The translations under genes and the position numbers were made by a program. A stretch of 64,000 bases of DNA, from assembly GCA_037179515.1 (NCBI GenBank), contig JAXCGZ010009453.1, positions 185,148 through 249,147 on the forward strand, given 5' to 3'. The number at the start of each line of letters is the position of its first letter. Position 1 is the stretch's first letter. The stretch is from Halocaridina rubra (lineage: Eukaryota > Arthropoda > Malacostraca > Decapoda > Atyidae). A model generated the notes under the pieces. That model did not search any database. It worked only from the letters and a program-made list of their open reading frames with translations, and had not been told where the DNA came from. Positions 34,632 to 57,355 of the stretch are shown here, piece after piece.

Positions 34632-35936
34632 TATAGTATAACTAACCGTATTGCATCATGTGAAATAGTGTCCGATAGAATACAATATATTGGGGTCGCA
34701 GCTACGTGAGCTAGCATATATATTTATATTTCCAGTAGTTTCATGATTTTATTGATAAAAAAAAACTTATTTCTTAGCCTAAGAATAATAAAACAGTAAA
34801 AAATAGTAAAAAACATAAATACTAACAGTATTGCACCATGTAAAATACGATACCGGTATCAGCGTTTCGGAAAACGAAAAGGGTTGAACCTACATAAGAT
34901 AGTACATATTGAAATTTCATTATTTTATTAATAAAACAAGTATTTCCTAGCTTAAGAGTAATAAAACAGTAAAAAATAGTAAAAAACAAAATTTAGATAT
35001 ATAACTCACAGTATTGCATCATGTGAAATAGTGTCCGATAGCTTACAATGTATTGGGGTTGCACCTACGTGAGCTAGCATATATATTAAAATTTCCAGTA
35101 GTTTCATGATTTTATTGATACAAAAATTTATTTTTTAGCCTAAGAATAATAAAACAGTAAAAAATAGTAAAAAACATAAATACCAACAGTATTGCAACAT
35201 GTAAAGTACGATACCGCTATCAGCGTTTCAGACAAAGGCTTGCACCATCTTCCATTGTCTCGCCTCACTCGTTCAGTCTAACACACGTGTGCGCCATTCA
35301 CGTTGTGCTTATTAATACGTTTTGCTTGTGATTTTTTTACTCGCATATTTTAACCTTTGCAATGCCTCCCAAGCATCCTTCATCTTCTAAGGCTTCTTGT
35401 AGTGAGCCTAAGCGGCAAAGGAAAATGTTAACCATAACAGATAAGGTGAAACTCTTAGATATATTGAAAGAAGGAAAAAGGTTTACGGATGTCGGCCGCT
35501 ATTTTGGCCTCAATGAATAACAACCGTAAAGCTGTTATTGGCTGCAGAATATTTTTGTCTGGTGTCTACAAACTCATTAACACCTCATTCACGGTAAGTT
35601 TACCTATCACGTACATATAAATTTACGTTGCATGCTGTTATTTATAAAGTAAAGGGTGGTTTTTTAACAGTGCAGGGAGGTTTTATACAGTAAACGTAAA
35701 AATAATTGTAAAATAAGTATGTACATGAGTATGTCATATAAATTTACACTTGCATGCTGTTATTTATGAAGTAAAGTGTGGTTTGTTAACAGTACAGGGA
35801 GGGTTTATACAGTTTATACGGTGTAAACGTAAAAATGAATTAAAATATCTATGTACATATAGGCTGATCCTACTCCGCGATTTTCTTGTCTTGCGCCGGG
35901 TCCCGGAACCGAACCTTCACGATAATTGAAGGAACA

Positions 35937-35939
<3 letters not shown>
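34632..35939 (+). mobile_element. Internally deleted Tigger derivative, class II, 5'-truncated
   Basis: It contains the Tigger 5' units and the transposase start at about 35361 (MPPKHPSSSKASCSEPKRQR ... VGRYFGLNE, then TAA). It then jumps to the last transposase codons (CGTAAAGCTGTTATTGGCTG) and the 3' units, ending AATTGAAGGAACACTG. The same junction occurs in the copy at 59019. The 5' terminus is lost. Confidence 0.82.

Positions 35940-36025
<86 letters not shown>
35940..36025. repeat. (TA)n array between two Tigger derivatives
   Basis: TA array directly after the AACACTG terminus of one copy and up to the odd end of the next. Confidence 0.95.
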
Positions 36026-38848
<2,823 letters not shown>

Positions 38849-39104
38849 TATACAGTATATTGTTAAGAAAGTGGTAATTAACATAAGGGAACAGCATCAG
38901 AGAAGACTGCATAATTTGTGCACTTCTCAGTACACCATGCCTCTAATATTCCAAATGAAGAGTTTACGGAGAGGAGCATCTTCCATAGTGACAACAAATC
39001 TCTTCTTACAGAAGTAATCTTGGCCCAAGTTTTCGGAGGCATCGAGTCTCCATTTTCATGCAGTAGAATGGACAGTATTCCATCCTTTAGAGACCCTATG
39101 AACA

Positions 39105-39105
<1 letters not shown>
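38849..39105. other. SNF8 intron 1, low-copy segment
   Basis: No repeat or gene recognised. Confidence 0.4.

Positions 39106-39199
<94 letters not shown>
39106..39199. repeat. (TA)n array at the end of class I copy 4
   Basis: TA array followed by TGTA and the CAGTGTTGCC terminus. Confidence 0.95.
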
Positions 39200-39201
<2 letters not shown>

Positions 39202-39203
<2 letters not shown>

Positions 39204-40675
39204 GTGTTGCCTCACTTATCGCGGTAGTTCGGTTCCGGGACCCGGTGCGAACCCGGAAATCCGCGGAGTAGGATCAGCCTATATGTACATAGATATTTTA
39301 ATGTATTTTTACGTTTACACTGTATAAACCCTCCCTGTCCTGTTAAAAAAACACCCTTTACATTATAAATAACAGCAAGTAACGTAATTTTTTTTATGAA
39401 AGTGATAGGAAAACTTACCGTGAATGAGGTGATGATGACATACATTGGTTCCATATTTTACAATAATTTTTACGTTTACGTAAAATAGCGGCCGACATCC
39501 ACAAACTTTTTTCCTTCTTTCAACATATCTAAGAGTTTCACTTTATCTACAGTGGTTAACATTTTCCTTTGCCGCTTAGGCTCACTACAAGAAGCCTTAG
39601 AAGATGAAGGATCTTGGGAGGCATTTCAAAGGTTAAAATATGCGAGTAAAAAAATCACAAGCAAAACATATTAATAATAATAAGCACAACGTGAATGGCG
39701 CACACGAGTGAGGCGAGACAATGGAAGATGGTGGAAGCCTTTGTCCGAAACGCTGATAGCGATATCGTATTTTAAATGTTGCAATACTGTTAGTATTTAT
39801 GTTTTTTACTATTTTTTACTGTTATATTATTCTTAGGCTGAGAAATACGTTTTTTTTATCAATAAAATTATGAAACTACTGGATATATAAATGTATATGC
39901 TAGTTCACGTAGCTTCGACCCCAATACATTGTACGCTATCGAACACAAGCAAAACGTTTAATAAGCACAACGTGAACGGCGCACACGTGAGTTAGACTGA
40001 ACGAGTCTTTGTCCAAAACGCTGATAGCGGTATCGTATTTTACATGTTGCAATACTGTTAGTATTTATGTTTTTTACTATTTTTTACTGTTTTATTATTC
40101 TTAGGCTAATAAATACGTTTTTTTGTTTCAATAAAATCATGAAACTACTGGAAATATAAATATATATGCTAGCTCACGTAGCTGCGACCCCAATGCATTG
40201 TACGCTATCGAACACTATTTCGTATGATGCAATACTGTGAGTTATACTGTACGTACGTATATCATTCAGTTATTAGTACAATGTATATTAATTTAAAATT
40301 CATCTACTTATTTGATGATTGTACAAAATCTATTGTATTTATTCACTGTAATTTGGACCAAATATTCCTTTTGTAAAGATTATACTGTACTTTTCAAAAG
40401 AGGTGGTCAATAAACGTATCTATCTATCTATCTACATTTATGTTTTTTACTATTTTTTACTGTTTTATTATTCGTAGGCTGGGAAATAATTTTTTTTTAT
40501 CAATTAGATAATGAAATATGTTTTTTCAATAAAAAAAAATGAAAATACTGAGAATTTTTTTTTTTTATATTTTAATATTTTTGCATATACCCATGAAATA
40601 AAATAATAATTTATAAAAAAAAAAAAGTGATAGAGTGAGATAGCGAACCAAGAAGCGCGAATAACCGGGGTAACA

Positions 40676-40678
<3 letters not shown>
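39202..40678 (-). mobile_element. Internally deleted Tigger derivative, class I (copy 4)
   Basis: Ends CAGTGTTGCCTCACTTATCG and ACCGGGGTAACACTG. It carries the LINE tail at 40263-40436. The short DNA-binding frame (minus strand, about 39484-39632) is broken by a one-base deletion near its start (AAGATCC instead of AAGCATCC). Its right end lies about 160 bases before SNF8 exon 2. Confidence 0.88.

Positions 40679-40760
<82 letters not shown>
40679..40760. repeat. (TA)n array before SNF8 exon 2
   Basis: TA array followed by a T-rich stretch (40761-40805) that leads into the splice acceptor. Confidence 0.95.
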
Positions 40761-40768
<8 letters not shown>

Positions 40769-40836
40769 TAAGTTTATTTTTTTTTATTTATTTTTTTTTT
40801 ATTTTCTCTCTGTAATTTGTTTGCTTTCTGAATCAG

Positions 40837-40984
40837 ATGACTCTACAAATGGAAAAATTCAGAGAGAATTTGGAAGAGTTTGCTGCAAAGCATAAGAATG
40901 AAATTAAAAAGAACCCCCAGTTTCGAAAGCAGTTCCAGGAGATGTGTGCTTCCATAGGTGTTGATCCATTAGCTTCAGGGAAAG
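40837..40984 (+). CDS. Snf8: SNF8 / VPS22 (ESCRT-II subunit), coding exon 2
   Basis: The acceptor TTTCTGAATCAG ends at 40836 and the donor GTAAGT follows at 40985. Read in phase 0 from exon 1, it encodes MTLQMEKFRENLEEFAAKHK then KNEIKKNPQFRKQFQEMCAS and IGVDPLASGKG. This is the highly conserved SNF8 segment (NLEEFA.KHK.EI.KNP.FR.QFQ.MC..IGVDPLASGKG). It ends one base into a codon (phase 1). The expected next segment (FWSEMLGVGDFYYELGVQ-type) was not found to the right, so exon 3 is probably beyond 64000 and intron 2 exceeds 23 kb. Confidence 0.95.
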
Positions 40985-41239
40985 GTAAGTGCCAGAGGAA
41001 AGAGTTTAAAATGATCTTCAGTATTAAACAAGCAACTCAAGTGTTGCGATGTGGAATGTAGATGATATTTAAGTATCCAAACTACCATGCGTTCGTACAT
41101 TTTGTGTATTGAATTCTTTAGTCATACACTAAAAAATTTGTTTTTTACATATAAATGTGCTCAGTATTATGTGATTTTTTTTTTATTTATTTACTTGTTG
41201 CTTTTATGTTCCATGTAGGATATATCAAAGAGACTAATA

Positions 41240-44035
41240 ACTTGAACGAGTTCACATTCAATATTGGTAATGAATGTGAATATGGTGTTGATGGGAAATT
41301 TGATTGCTCGAGGAAGGAATGAGCCAATGGATGGTGTAATTGGGAAGCATGGAGTACTTGGTAGGAATGAGAGTGGAAAGAAAATGATAGAAACGTGTAT
41401 TGAGAGAGAGATATTGATTGCTAATACTGTATTTAAAAAAAAGATGTGCACAAGTATGCATGGGTCAATGTAGATAATGAAAGAGTAGTGTTCAGAAGGA
41501 TGTTTCGAAGAGTACTGGATGTGACTGTACTGACAGGAGCTAGTGATGGAATATCTGATCTTTATTTAGTGGAAAGTAGAGTGAGAGTGGGAGAAAAGTG
41601 GAGAAAGAGGAGAAGCAAGAGAGGAAGAGATGTGCTAAAAGTAAGTTAACTGAATAAGAAAGAGATAGACTGTGAGTATAAGGCTAGTCTGAGCATTGTG
41701 TGGAATGTAGTGAAAGAGAAAGTTGAGAAGGGAGTGGAAGAACAATGGAGATGTTTCAAGGAGGAAGTCATGAAGTGTGCTGAGACATTGTGTGGAAGGA
41801 GAGTAACAGATGGAAGTAAAAGGATAGGTAGTGAATGGTGGAATGAGCAGGTGAGTGCAGGAGTGGTTGAAAAGAAGCAGGCAGTGTAGGTATGGTTGCA
41901 GATGGGTAATGTTGAGACATATGAAAGGCATAGTGCAAAGAGGAGGTTATCAAAGTGTGTGGTGAGGAAGGCATAAAGAGAAGTGGAAGTAAGGTGGGTT
42001 AGGAGTTGTCTGAGAATTTTGAAAGAAATAAAGAGATATTTTGGAAGGAAGTGAAAAGAGTGCAGAAAGGCGAATCTAGTAGGGAGGAGAGGGTGAAAGG
42101 AACAGATGGGCAATTGCTAGTAGTCAAAATAAAAGTGAGAGAGAGAGATGGGTTGAGTACTTCAAAGAACTTCTAAATGAGGAAGCTGATTGAGTGGCAG
42201 ATATTGTGACTGTGGAAAATGAATGGAGAATGCCAAAGTTAGGTAATGAGAACGAAAGAGAAATAACAAAAGAGGAGCTACAAATGACTGAGAGCAATGA
42301 AAGCACCAAGGATAGTTGGATGTCATGTAGAATACATGTCAAAAGGGGGGTAGGCATTAGTGGAATGGATTGTTAGATTGTTGAGTGTATGTTTTAGGAA
42401 TGGGTGGGTCCTATATGAATGGAAGAGTACATGTGTAGTTCCACTTTATAAAGGGAAAGGAGATAAGTATGAGTGTAGTAGTTTTAGAAGAATTAATTTT
42501 TTGAGTAATTGGTAAGGTATATGGAAGAGTGTTAATAGAGAGAATTAGGAAAGGTACAGAAAGACTGATTGGGGAAGAACAGTGTGGGTTCAGCAGAGGA
42601 AGAGGATGTGTGGATCATGTGTTTGTGGTAAGATAGGTGTGACTGATTAGAGAAAGGTAGGGACACTTTTTGGCCCTTTGTGGATTTAGAGGAAGCGTAT
42701 GACAGGGTTAATCGAGAGGGGTTGTGGAGTGTGTTACGACTGTATGGAATAAATGGAAGTTTGTTGAATGCGGTGAAAGAGTTTTTACATAAATAATAGA
42801 TCGTTCGTGAGAGTCGGGAATGGTATGAGTGATTGAGTTGAGGCGAATGTAGGATTTCATCAAGGTTTTGTAATGTTGCCGCTGTTGTTAAATGTGTATA
42901 TGGATGGAGTGGTAAGGGAAGTGAATGAGAGAGTATCAGACTGAGGCTTGGCATTAGTGGGTGAGTATGGAAGGTTGTGGAAATTGAATCGATTGTTATT
43001 TGCAGATGACACAGCACTGGTGGCTGATGCTGAGAATGAACTGAATCGTAATGTGACTTGAGTTTATTAGGGTGTGTGAAAGAAGGATGTCATGAGATGC
43101 ACTAGGAGTGATAATGTTGGAAGATTTAATGTAGGAGTGAATGGGGAGTTGCTTGAAGAAGTTGAGAGTTTTAAGTATCTGGGGTTGCATGTATTAAGGA
43201 ATGAATGAGTGTATACGAATGTAAGTTTTAGAGTGATTGAAGAGAGTAAATATCTAGGTGGTTTAAAAAGTGTGATGAGAAATGGATATTTGGGAATGAA
43301 TGCAAAGAGAAGGATATATGAAGGTGTGATTGTGCTGACAGCATTGTATGGAGCAAAGACTTGGAATGCTAGAGGGGATAAAAATAAGTTGAATGTATTG
43401 GAGATGAGGTGTTTGAGAATTATGATTGGTGTATCTAGAATAGAGAGAGTAAGACATGAGGAGATCTGGCAGAGAACAGGTGTTGCAAGAAGTCTGTTGG
43501 ATAGGTTAGATCAGAGAATGTAGAGTTGTTTTGGACGCATGGAAAGGATGAGTGTTTAGCAAATAGCGAAGAGAGTGTGGAGTGCAGAAGTTGCTGGAGT
43601 TAGGTCAAGAGGAAGACCTAGTATAAGATGGATGGATGGCATGAAAAGAGCATTGGATGCACATTGAATGTGTCTGGAACAGGTAAGAGAGCGTGCAAGA
43701 GATAGGAATGAATGGAGAATGATTGTGTGTTGGTGATACGGGCCAAAGGGATTTCTCGCACCGGCTGGCTCAGCGAACTGTGATGGGCGGGTGTGTGGTG
43801 AGTTGCCATGTGATAAAGCGGTGAGGGTAAACCAGTTGCAGCTGTCGGGCTCAATGTAGAGTAACCTTGCCCACCTAATTTATGGGTGACCCAAGCAGAG
43901 TGGTAGGGGGAGATATGTGGCAACCCTTTATCCCAAAGGAGCTAAGAGGAGTTGTTGAGGTATGTGTGGATTGTAGTGAATGCATGTTTCTTGGCTTGGC
44001 TATCCACCTTACTAGGGGGAATAGGTCCATGTATA
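41240..44035 (+). pseudogene. Decayed LINE (RTE-like) in SNF8 intron 2
   Basis: A chain of frames with stops and shifts reads as endonuclease then reverse transcriptase. Endonuclease end: DGVIGKHGVLGRNESGKKMI, EREILIANTVFKKK. Reverse transcriptase: GEEQCGFSRGRGCVDHVF, FVDLEEAYDRVNREGLW, NVYMDGVVREVNE, NRLLFADDTALVADAE (about 42988-43032). Tail: LYGAKTWNARGDKNKLNVLE and RGRPSIRWMDGMKRA. The FADDTAL catalytic box and RWMDG tail are typical of a LINE group common in arthropods. A 3' untranslated part runs to about 44035. It is inactive. Confidence 0.85.
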
Positions 44036-45559
44036 TGTTTGTACATTAACATTTGAGAAAGTTTAATATTCCTGTACAAAAATAGGTAATCTACGGTAGG
44101 CTTTGATAATTATACTGTACTTTCTCCTTTAAAACGATATTTTATATTTATCTAACTGGTGATTGTAAATGTCAGATTGTTTGATTTTGTACACTTAGTG
44201 AATCCTATATTTATAAAGACTTTCATCATTGAACTCGCACATCTGATGCTGAGTTGACAAGAGTCTGCCACAGAACAGCTGCCATTACCGTCACCTTATC
44301 TTCATTACTCTGAAAATGAGAAGTTTTATGTGGCACTTTGGGCAGTTGCTTTCATGACCTCCTGGCTGAAATCCATCTCATGGATTCTCTAAGCTATTAT
44401 TTTCACATATACTTAAATTATTTGAATAATGAATAGATTTGATTCTTACATGGAAGGTATGTATATCAGAATGGCTATCATATTGATTTTAGTGATATGT
44501 GTATATTATTCATCGGTAATGTGCAGGCTATTTAAAAATGTTTGCAGCATAATGCTATATCCTGCTGAAGTCAGCAGGGTGGCGACAAATGAATAAAAGA
44601 AGGAAACAGAGAAGCTTTGTCATGTTGTATATATTCTCACTCCTATCAGTTATTTTGACCTTCTGACTTGTGATATCAGTGAACTCTTCTAGTCAACCCT
44701 TATTTGGACTTTTTGCTCATTCCAACTCCTCTCAGTTAAGTCTGACCTGCTGATTAGTGATATCAATGATGTCTTTATGTCAGCTCTTATTTGAACCTGT
44801 TACTCCTCACTCCTATCAGTTATTCTGACCTTCTGATTAGTGATATCAATGACTTCTTCATGGCACCTCTTATTTGGATTTGTTACTCTACTTCACATCT
44901 ACTCTGCCAGTGAATATCTACATGTGAGGTTTTAGAAATAGGAAACAGTTGTTCCTGTTAGCTTTCCCTAAGCTGCCTGGCCAAATAGCCCCAAATTTTT
45001 ATTGAAGGCCACAACCAATTCCTGGCTCTCCCACAGAACTCTCAGGGAATGAATGTGTTATTGGTGTATGTGATATTGTGTGGTGCAATCTTTGATTATG
45101 TATATTATTGTATGAGGATAAAGCTTTCATCCTGGGCAGGCATCATTGGCAGAGTCATACAGCCTCTTCTGATAATTTTGAAGAGCTGGATGGTGCCCAA
45201 ATCACAACCTGGCCAGGTGTGTTTTGTCCTCACCTGAAGGGAGGATATCGGAAGTATTGATGTCAGGAGGCTGTGCATGCAGCTGTGTGTTGTCATTGAA
45301 TGACTGCATGGAATGGTAATTTATCCCCTTCCAGAGCAAAGTTTTTCTTAATCCTCGAAGGCCGGGCAATCTACAGAAAACTTTCTCCCTTGATAGCGAG
45401 GTTAAAGATATACAGCTCCCAAATGAATTTAGAGAAGAAATTGAAAGTAATTATTTTAAATATGTCTCATCTGTTACTGGAGAGGCAATGATGCTGTAAG
45501 TGGGATTTGTATATGTAAGATTAGGACAGAAATACTCGTCTCTGCCTTAAGAAGGCTCA
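44036..45559. other. Low-copy intronic DNA with a degenerate tandem repeat
   Basis: No gene seen. Between about 44636 and 44890 three diverged units of roughly 90 bp repeat ACTCCTATCAGTTATTYTGAC, TGATATCA and CTCTTATTTG. The remainder is unremarkable. Confidence 0.5.
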
Positions 45560-45569
45560 GAGAGTAGAA

Positions 45570-46690
45570 TAATTTTTTTATGACATATCTGGTACAGGAC
45601 TTCTCTGAAAAATATCAGAAGCAAAAACGTGATATCTCATTATTGCTGGGAAAAGGGTTAATTGGGTAAGGATATGATTGTAGAGGCTTGTTTGGGGTGG
45701 GTAAGAGGGAAGAGTTGACAGTATTTGTGTGATATCATGTTCCATGTGTTGTTTTAATGTGTAATGGGTGACATTGGTGTGTGGATATTGCAACAAATAT
45801 ATATGTCTTTCATATCAAGGCGGTCTGGCTTTGTAGACTTAAGAGTCTTGGAGTTTAAATCACAACCCAGGATGATGATTGGAGTAGTGGTGACATGTTT
45901 GTGATTGTAGGATAGTGTTATTAGGTACGGTGGTGGATGTTTTAGGGAAAATATATGGATTTTATTGTTATGTTTGATATGTTGCTAATGTATACTTTGA
46001 CTGTTTGTATTTCTACAAACAGGGTTAGTTGTCTACTGCCACTGCTGCCGATTCAGTTTTCTTTATGTTAGTGAAGTTATGAATGTGGGTGTTTTATGTG
46101 TCCTGTGCAGTTTTGTTATATGTAAGATGGCAATATATATGTTGTTTTTCATGATGAAGTGTTGAGTTCTTATTTTTTTGGTGTTTGTAATATATTTCTT
46201 AACTTGGGGAGTATTGATGAGTTCTTATTTTTTTGGTGTTTGTAATATATTTGTTAACTTGGGGAGTATTGATGTTGTATGTGCATTGTGTGTTTGATGC
46301 TGCTTCATGGGAATGTAGGTGGGGGAGAGGCTGTAGGAGAAGGTTGTAGAGATATTGAGGTGATGTTGATGGTGTGAGGATGTTGGTCAGATTGGGGGGA
46401 AAGGGATAGGAAGGAGTAGGTAATGTATTTGAAGGGAAGTGTAGGGGGCATTGTTAGCTGGTACGAGTATTTCTGTTGTGTTTCATTCTAGGAAGTGTTG
46501 TACAGGTGAACTGGATCCAGTTTTTGCAAGAGTTGCCGAAAACTGAACCTTTGGTGTGTTGGCTGGAAGTGATGGATGTGGAGCGTGTTGGACATGTGTG
46601 TTTGTAGTTGGGTCCTGGATTGCTCTCGATGTTTTTGGTTTGAAGATTCTGAAAGAAAAGACCTCTAGGAATCATTTCTCAGTGTAGAAA
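45570..46690 (-). pseudogene. Decayed LINE 5' part (endonuclease region)
   Basis: On the minus strand, QTKNIESNPGPN near 46640 matches the NPGP segment at the start of many LINE ORFs. It is followed by a degraded cysteine-rich patch (GSVFGNSCKNWIQFTC), an endonuclease-like IIILGCDLNSKTL near 45845-45890, and HTNVTHYTLKQH...ILSTLP (45600-45780), which resembles the family's PTHYT...IDIILS block. Many stops lie between. No reverse transcriptase is seen. Confidence 0.5.
46166..46275. repeat. Tandem duplication of about 56 bp
   Basis: Two units of GTTCTTATTTTTTTGGTGTT...GGGGAGTATTGATG differ at one or two bases. Confidence 0.85.
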
Positions 46691-47194
46691 AAATTACATT
46701 GTTGCTTGTGCTGTACCGTGATAATTGCCCGATTGACCAAAGCCTCTCCCAGGTTCTCTAGCCCCTTGAGGGTCAAGGATTGGCTCCTCTTGTGATTCGT
46801 AGCTCTTGAGGGTTGACTCACAATGGCTGTCAGATTATTCATTGTTTGTGTGTGTCTCTTTTTCTTGATCCTGACACTTGAACCTTACGTTAGATCTGGC
46901 AATATTTACAGAATGCTCTAGTGTTAACTGTAATTTTTTTAGAAAATAATATAGACCATTTTTTGTATCTTTATTTCAAATATATATACACATTTTATTT
47001 ACAAATATTACTATAATATATATATTAGCTAACATATATGTTCAGAAGAAACTAGTATATGATTAGGCATTGAAGGCAGTATTATATTATATAGATAGTA
47101 TTTATTCTTTATTTGAGGTATATTATAATATCTCATATACAGTATTAACTTAGAAATCAGTTAGAAATAACAGGTACATATATAGACACTTCAC

Positions 47195-47196
<2 letters not shown>
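46691..47196. other. Low-copy AT-rich DNA
   Basis: No gene or known repeat recognised. Confidence 0.4.

Positions 47197-47284
<88 letters not shown>
47197..47284. repeat. (TA)n array at the 5' end of class I copy 5
   Basis: TA array ending at CAGTGTTACC. Confidence 0.95.
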
Positions 47285-55440
<8,156 letters not shown>

Positions 55441-55489
55441 TCCATACTGTGTTTGTGTGAGTGAACATAGTATTATTGTTAATATTATT

Positions 55490-55543
55490 AATTTCTTCTT
55501 CTTCGTGTTGTTATTATTATTCTTACTATTATTATTATCATTA

Positions 55544-55604
<61 letters not shown>

Positions 55605-55605
55605 T
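55490..55605. repeat. (TTA)n microsatellite
   Basis: TTA/ATT trinucleotide tract, imperfect at the left and pure from about 55545. Confidence 0.93.
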
Positions 55606-56137
55606 GTAGTTGTATTATACAGTATGCACTATTTTACCTTTGGTTTAATTTTTATTACTTACATTAATACCGTTTCTGTTACTACTTATTATTATTTTTT
55701 AAATTATTTATTTATTACTTTCCTTATTATTTGTAATGAAATTTTTATAATTTTTATTATTGCATTTCTATTTTTCCTGTCAGTAGTTTATTGTTAAGTA
55801 TTTTTTATTTTTCATAATTTTTTTGTTCCTGTATGTTGTATTTGCATTTACTATTATTATTGTTATTTCTAATCTTTTAATATACACCTAGTTCTCAGAA
55901 TAACGCCTAGATAGGTTCTCAGAAATGTCAGGTAAATGGAAAATCGCATGAAAAAACAAGTTATTTTTCATGCGATTATGAATATTTACTATATTAATAT
56001 ATATATATTTTTTTAATATAGTAAATAAGCGCCCGTGGAGGCTTCTACCACCACTACAAAGAGGATTACGATAAGAAAAGATCATCATCATTATACATTA
56101 TATATACACCCACCCTATTGGGTAGAATAGAATGTTG

Positions 56138-56140
<3 letters not shown>

Positions 56141-56178
<38 letters not shown>
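56141..56178. repeat. (GA)n microsatellite
   Basis: GA dinucleotide tract with one slip. Confidence 0.9.
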
Positions 56179-56181
<3 letters not shown>

Positions 56182-56265
56182 TTAATTAACTCTTGTTCAT
56201 TCAACCTAAACTACATTATTTATTGTAAAAATAATGGTTTAATTACAAATTCGTAATAATAATGA

Positions 56266-56342
56266 ATATTAATAATAATAATAATAGTAATAATAATAAT
56301 AATAATCTCCTCAATCATCATCAGAGGAAAATTATTGTTAAA

Positions 56343-56398
<56 letters not shown>
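56266..56398. repeat. (AAT)n microsatellites
   Basis: Two AAT/TAA tracts separated by about 40 bases. Confidence 0.9.
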
Positions 56399-56678
56399 GA
56401 TCTAAGGAGAAGTTTTGGAATAAACATCATGAGAGTAATGCAGAGGTATATTAAAACCGTGCAGAGATCTTGATATTCATTACACATCTTTTATAATCCC
56501 TTCACATCTGACAGGTCATTACATTCTCCATCTGTTTTTTGGTCCATCCTGGTGTGTAAAAAAAGAAAAAAATGGGGGGGGGGCGTTATTCGCGAAATCC
56601 GACTTTTTTACTATTAATTTTGGGGGGTGTTATTTCAATTTTGCAGATAAAAAAATCGTGTATAAAAGGAACAAGCTG

Positions 56679-57168
56679 TACTTGTTATTAAAAGATAGAT
56701 GGACTTCAATTTAGATACCCTGGTTATGTAAGTATTATAGGTATTATCTACAAACTCTATCAAATATCTTACATGGGGATTAACATATTTCGATGTTAAT
56801 AACATATTCTCTGTTTATATTTTAATAATGATAATTTTTTTTTTGTTCAATAAGAATGTGACGTGTTTTACTATATTTTACTTTAAAATTCCCCTTGCCT
56901 CATGAGACCATAGTGTATATCAGGAGTACCCAAACTATTTAGACCATTGACACCATGGAATCCTTACAAAAAAGTTAACTATAATAATTAAGTAGATGTG
57001 CAGTTTTCAAGCATTTATCGACCCCTTGAAGAGTGTGATCTACTCTTTGTTTCTTAATGTATTCACTTGTGCTTGAGAGGAGGTCCAGTTGGACTTAAAA
57101 CTGGGTGATACATATCATGGACTGTTTCACTGATGGGCTTCCATGCTATTTGAAGCTCTGTGTTAAAA

Positions 57169-57172
<4 letters not shown>
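56679..57172. other. Low-copy DNA with a fold-back MITE fragment
   Basis: No gene seen. Near 57118-57145 TGTTTCACTGATGGGCTTCC matches the terminal arm of the MITE at 51757. Confidence 0.5.
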
Positions 57173-57242
<70 letters not shown>

Positions 57243-57247
57243 ATATA

Positions 57248-57286
<39 letters not shown>

Positions 57287-57291
57287 ATATA

Positions 57292-57347
<56 letters not shown>
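57173..57347. repeat. (TA)n array with CTATAT interruptions
   Basis: About 175 bases of TA with a few ATCTATAT variants, leading through ACATACATA to a Tigger terminus. Confidence 0.94.
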
Positions 57348-57351
<4 letters not shown>

Positions 57352-57355
57352 CATA

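Larger units (their letters stand above)
55885..56678 (+). mobile_element. CACCT-ended MITE, shorter copy
   Basis: It starts CACCTAGTTCTCAGAATAAC and ends AAAAGGAACAAGCTG, next to TA, matching the ends of the copy at 29650. Inside are (GA)n (about 56141-56178) and (AAT)n arrays (56266-56300 and 56345-56398). A segment near 56070-56115 matches the reverse complement of the 29650 copy's middle. Confidence 0.7.

Noticed and set aside
41635..43190. Minus-strand ORFs of up to 161 codons
   Set aside because: Antisense to the purine-rich decayed LINE; the plus strand carries the recognisable reverse transcriptase motifs.
45049..45491. Possible SNF8 exon 3
   Set aside because: The short ORFs here do not contain the expected conserved segment that follows IGVDPLASGKG in the family.
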